A program made the translations under genes and the position numbers. From JAFIEN01 sp051859505 (lineage in GTDB: Bacteria; Pseudomonadota; Alphaproteobacteria; Rhodobacterales; Rhodobacteraceae): DNA of 64,000 nt. Where the stretch lies: NCBI GenBank assembly GCA_051859505.1, contig JBHYFN010000013.1, positions 30,632 through 94,631 of the forward strand, given 5' to 3'. This document shows positions 61,243-64,000 of the stretch, one piece after another; position 1 is the stretch's first letter; each line of letters opens with the position of its first letter. The notes below the pieces were generated by a model. It saw only the letters and a program-made list of their open reading frames with translations, had not been told where the DNA came from and made no database searches.

Positions 61243-61389
61243 CTAAAGCCGCACCAATCTGCGGGTCAGGCGCAGGGTTTTCAGCACCCGCCGCGCCATC
61301 CGCCCGCGGCCCAGAAGCAGCGTCACGGTCACGAGGATCATCGCCCCGAGGGTCCAGCGCAGAAGCGCGATTGTCAGACGCAGAAACAC
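61243..61389 (-). CDS. 48-residue membrane protein downstream of scpB
   Basis: Starts at GTG 61389, four bases after the scpB stop, with GGGGATTGAGCCG upstream. One helix (LRWTLGAMILVTVTLLLG) is followed by a basic tail (GRMARRVLKTLRLTRRLVRL). It is too short to assign, and the lack of other evidence keeps confidence low. The operon position supports translation. Confidence 0.4.
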   Translation of the reverse strand: MFLRLTIALLRWTLGAMILVTVTLLLGRGRMARRVLKTLRLTRRLVRL

Positions 61390-61393
61390 CGGC

Positions 61394-62029
61394 TCAATCC
61401 CCGAACATCTCGGCCTGATCGTCGGAGGCGCGGTCCTCTTCGGCCTCGGCATCGGCTCCCGGCGGCGGGCGGCTGTCCAGAAGCCCGGCGGCGCGCAGCT
61501 CTTTCAGCCCGGGAAGGTCGCGGGCGCTTTCCAGGCTGAAGTGATCCAGAAAGCTCTGCGTCACGACGAAAGTGACCGGCCGGCCCGGCGTCATGCGGCG
61601 GCGGCCGATGCGGATCCAGTCCATCTCGATCAGCTGGTCGATCGTGCCCCGGCTGACGCTGACGCCGCGGATCTCTTCGATCTCGGCGCGGGTGACGGGC
61701 TGGTGATAGGCGACGATGGCCAGCGTCTCGATCGCCGCGCGCGAGAGTTTGCGCGTCTCGATCACTTCCTTCTGCATCAGAAAGCCAAGGTCCGGCGCGG
61801 TGCGGATCGCCCAGGCCTCGCCGATGCGCAGGATGTTGACGCCCCGGCCCTCATAGCGCTTGCGCAGCCGGGCCAGCGCCTCGGCCGGATCGCAGCCATG
61901 CGGCATCCGGCCGGTCAGTTCGGTCACGCTCACGGGTTCGGCGCTGGCAAAGAGGATCGCCTCGACCATGCGCTCCTGCTCGCCCATGGGCGGGGCTTCG
62001 AACAGGGATTGCTCTTGCGGCTCATCCAT
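61394..62029 (-). CDS. scpB: Segregation and condensation protein B
   Basis: 211 residues. Winged-helix domains are visible in EAILFASAEPVSVTELTGRM and LETLAIVAYHQPVTRAEIEE-like AIETLAIVAYHQPVTRAEIE, with VSVSRGTIDQLIEMDWIRIG. ScpB and ScpA associate with SMC in chromosome condensation. The start overlaps the scpA stop by 8 bases. The C-terminal 40 residues are acidic and low-complexity. Confidence 0.94.
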   Translation of the reverse strand: MDEPQEQSLFEAPPMGEQERMVEAILFASAEPVSVTELTGRMPHGCDPAEALARLRKRYEGRGVNILRIGEAWAIRTAPDLGFLMQKEVIETRKLSRAAIETLAIVAYHQPVTRAEIEEIRGVSVSRGTIDQLIEMDWIRIGRRRMTPGRPVTFVVTQSFLDHFSLESARDLPGLKELRAAGLLDSRPPPGADAEAEEDRASDDQAEMFGD

Positions 62030-62813
62030 CGCGGGGCACTTTCTTGCGGATCAGGATGGGGGCATAGGTGTCGGACTGGCGGATCTCGATCTTGCCTTCC
62101 TTGGCAAGTTCGAGGCTGGCCGCGAATGTCGCCGCGGTCGAGGAGCGTCGCCGGACGGGATCGACCTCCCAGCCTTCGGGAAGGTAGCTGGACAGATCCG
62201 TCCATTCGCCCGCAAAGCCGATCAGCCGGCGCATCCGCTCCAGCGCCTGTTCCATCGTCATCACCGCATCGCGATCCAGCACGAAGGGGCGGAAATCGTC
62301 GCGGGTGCGGATCCGCGCATAGGCCTGCATCAGGTCAAGAAGCGTTGCCGTCCAGGCCACCCGGCGCGAGCGGGTGACATCCTCGGTGATGCCGCGGGCA
62401 AAGATGTCGCGGCCCAGCTGGTCGCGCGCCATGAGCTGGGCTGCCGCCTCGCGCATGGCCTGCAGGCGTTCCAGCTGGAAGGCCAGATGGGCGGCCAGCT
62501 CTTCGCCCGTGGGGCCGTCTTCCGTGGGATCGGGCGGCAACAGCAGGCGCGACTTGAGAAAGGCCAGCCAGGCCGCCATGACAAGGTAATCGGCCGCCAG
62601 TTCGATCCGCAGCGCCTTGGCCGTCTCGATGAAGGCAAGATATTGTTCGGCCAGCGCCAGGATGCTGATCTGGCGCAGGTCGACCTTCTGGGTCCGTGAC
62701 AGGGTCAGCAGCAGGTCGAGCGGGCCTTCGAAGCCGTCCACATCGACGATCAGCGCCTCTGCGGCAAGGCGCTCGCTGACAGAGTGCTGGCTGTCTTCCT
62801 CGAACTCCGTCAT
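62022..62813 (-). CDS. scpA: Segregation and condensation protein A
   Basis: 263 residues, kleisin family. The diagnostic N-terminal motif is VDGFEGPLDLLLTLSRTQKV, followed by LAADYLVMAAWLAFLKSRLL and a C-terminal winged helix with EGKIEIRQSDTYAPILIRKK. It bridges SMC heads and binds ScpB. It overlaps nagZ by 4 bases (ATGA) and scpB by 8. Confidence 0.94.
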   Translation of the reverse strand: MTEFEEDSQHSVSERLAAEALIVDVDGFEGPLDLLLTLSRTQKVDLRQISILALAEQYLAFIETAKALRIELAADYLVMAAWLAFLKSRLLLPPDPTEDGPTGEELAAHLAFQLERLQAMREAAAQLMARDQLGRDIFARGITEDVTRSRRVAWTATLLDLMQAYARIRTRDDFRPFVLDRDAVMTMEQALERMRRLIGFAGEWTDLSSYLPEGWEVDPVRRRSSTAATFAASLELAKEGKIEIRQSDTYAPILIRKKVPRDG

Positions 62814-63823
62814 GCCACCTCGGCCAGAAGGCCGGAAAGCTCTGCCTCGAGCGCCTCGAGATCCGCCGCATCGGGCGCGCGTCGCTGCGACAGGGCGACA
62901 GCCGCGCGCTCTTGTGCCAGAGCCGTCATCGGCGCAATCGCAGAGGCGACCTCGGCCATTTCCTCCTGCTTGCCGCTGCAGTGAAGCACGATGTCGACCC
63001 CGGCGGCAAGCGTCGCGCGGGCGCGCTGGTCCAGCGGCCCGCTCAGCGCCTGCATCCCCAGATCGTCGCTCATGATCAGCCCGCCAAAGCCGATCTCGTC
63101 GCGCAGGGCGCGCATCGCGCGGGGCGAGGTGGTGGCGGGCGCCTCGGGATCGAGCGCCTCCATCACGATATGGGCGGTCATGCCCATGGCGATATCGTTC
63201 AGCGCACGGAAGGGGGCAAAGTCGCGGGCGCGCAGCTCCTCCAGCGGGGCGGCGACGCGGGGCAGAGCATGGTGGCTGTCAACCGTGGCCCGGCCATAGC
63301 CCGGCAGATGCTTGAGAACCGGCAGCACCCCGCCCGCCAGAAGCCCCTCGGCACAGGCCCGCGCGGCATCGACCACGACCTTGATGTCCTGGCCATAAAG
63401 CCGGTTGCGCATGATCGGATGGGTTTCCGTTTCGATCAGATCGGCAAGGGGGGCGCAGTTGACGTCGATCCCCACGGCATGAAGCTCGGCCGCGATCAGG
63501 CGGTTGCGCACCCATTGCAGGCGGATCGGATCGCCCCCGCGGCGGGCCACATGCTCCATCTGGTCAAGCGCGGGCAGATAGGCGCGCCAATGCGGCGGGC
63601 GCATCCGCTGGACCCGGCCGCCCTCCTGATCGATCAGGATCGGCGCATCGCGCCCCAGAACGCCACGCAGATCGGCGGTCAGGGACCGGAGCTGTTCGGG
63701 ATCCTCGATGTTGCGGGCAAAGAGGATGAACCCCCAGGGATCAAGCTCGCGCAGGAAGCCGCGCTCCCAGGGCGTGACCGCCTGACCTTCGACCCCGAAG
63801 ATGACCGCAGAGGGGGTCGTCAT
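62810..63823 (-). CDS. nagZ: Beta-N-acetylhexosaminidase NagZ
   Basis: 337-residue GH3 enzyme. Motifs are LIDQEGGRVQRMRPPHWR, KHLPGYGRATVDSHHALPRV (with the His of the flexible loop) and GLIMSDDLGMQALSG, holding the catalytic aspartate. It removes GlcNAc from muropeptides during peptidoglycan recycling in the cytoplasm. It overlaps the SPOR-domain gene and scpA (ATGA each), giving the order SPOR-nagZ-scpA-scpB common in Rhodobacterales. Confidence 0.95.
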   Translation of the reverse strand: MTTPSAVIFGVEGQAVTPWERGFLRELDPWGFILFARNIEDPEQLRSLTADLRGVLGRDAPILIDQEGGRVQRMRPPHWRAYLPALDQMEHVARRGGDPIRLQWVRNRLIAAELHAVGIDVNCAPLADLIETETHPIMRNRLYGQDIKVVVDAARACAEGLLAGGVLPVLKHLPGYGRATVDSHHALPRVAAPLEELRARDFAPFRALNDIAMGMTAHIVMEALDPEAPATTSPRAMRALRDEIGFGGLIMSDDLGMQALSGPLDQRARATLAAGVDIVLHCSGKQEEMAEVASAIAPMTALAQERAAVALSQRRAPDAADLEALEAELSGLLAEVA

Positions 63824-64000
63824 TGTTCCCGCACGACAACCGGGATGCAGCCGGCATTCTCGGCCACGAGTGCCGCGCAGAACCGGCGGGCATCGGCCAG
63901 ATCGGTGAAGCCCGTCGCGCGCAGGCGATAGAAGTTGCGCCCGCCGCTTTCGGCCTCTTGCACCAGCGGCTGCTTGCCGCCGACGAATTCGGCGAAACGG
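63820..64000 (-). CDS. SPOR domain-containing protein, C-terminal fragment (5' end outside window)
   Basis: The last 59 complete codons are present. They read FVGGKQPLVQEAESGGRNFY, RLRATGFTDLADARRFCAAL, VAENAGCIPVVVREQ and a stop, which is a SPOR domain (about 70 residues, binding denuded septal peptidoglycan) at the protein end. The upstream part, probably a membrane anchor and linker, lies beyond the right edge. The stop overlaps the nagZ start by ATGA. Confidence 0.9.
   Translation of the reverse strand, partial: RFAEFVGGKQPLVQEAESGGRNFYRLRATGFTDLADARRFCAALVAENAGCIPVVVREQ

Overview
The window is chromosomal DNA from a high-GC alphaproteobacterium, most likely a member of the Rhodobacteraceae. 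The evidence is the gene content and order: a form II coxSLM cluster with XdhC, an ScfR-type regulator beside serine-cycle genes, an iscR/cysteine desulfurase/sufBCDS operon whose IscR has a single cysteine, mreBCD-mrdA-rodA, aglEFGK with a LacI regulator, nagZ-scpA-scpB, and many overlapping (ATGA/TGATG) gene junctions. A run of ten Ns at 23127-23136 marks an assembly gap. No rRNA, CRISPR array, phage or complete insertion sequence was seen.

Layout. 1-5285 (minus): a molybdenum hydroxylase cluster, XdhC, a MoeA-like molybdopterin-binding protein, and the small, large and (cut) FAD subunits. 5527-11386: a short-chain acyl-CoA type regulator divergent from sgaA-mcl1-mtkA-mtkB, which together interconvert glyoxylate/serine, malyl-CoA and malate (serine-cycle type C2/C1 metabolism). 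11585-15303: a lipoprotein, moaA, an exported protein, an M20 amidohydrolase and tRNA-Arg(CCG). 15390-23656 (minus): the iron-sulfur assembly operon, interspersed with small membrane proteins and preceded by an 11-bp tandem array and an Irr-type (ICE) box. 23912-28499: an alpha/beta hydrolase, several small unknown genes, an HD-domain nucleotidase-like protein, icd with a strong terminator, and an SMR transporter. 28739-34559: the rod-shape elongation complex. 34677-40669: a 2-hydroxyacid reductase, SseB-like and UDG-like proteins, kpsT/kpsE-like capsule export genes and kdsA. 40752-42309: an MscS channel and tRNA-Gln(TTG).

42310-53475 is the accessory stretch. It holds a lower-GC lipoprotein gene between two diverged direct repeats. 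Next comes a cassette with a Tat-exported Ser-Arg-Pro-repeat peptide, an HPr-kinase-like/PqqD fusion protein, a Tat-exported subtilase that begins with the same leader and the same repeat, an ECF sigma factor with its anti-sigma factor, and a Spy-like protein. This cassette is the best candidate for an undescribed system: a peptide modified, probably phosphorylated, under leader recognition and then exported and processed. It is followed by a Fic protein, an RTX-Hint protein paired with a phospholipase D-like protein, and 1.1 kb of non-coding DNA built from degenerate inverted and tandem repeats.

53476-59714 is the alpha-glucoside ABC transporter aglEFGK with divergent aglR and two palindromic LacI-type operators; the usual alpha-glucosidase gene aglA is missing. 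59890-64000 holds a MATE exporter, then (minus) a SPOR-domain protein, nagZ, scpA, scpB and a 48-residue membrane protein. Two dispersed intergenic repeat families (a 65-bp element in three copies; tandem double hairpins at three loci) punctuate the window.
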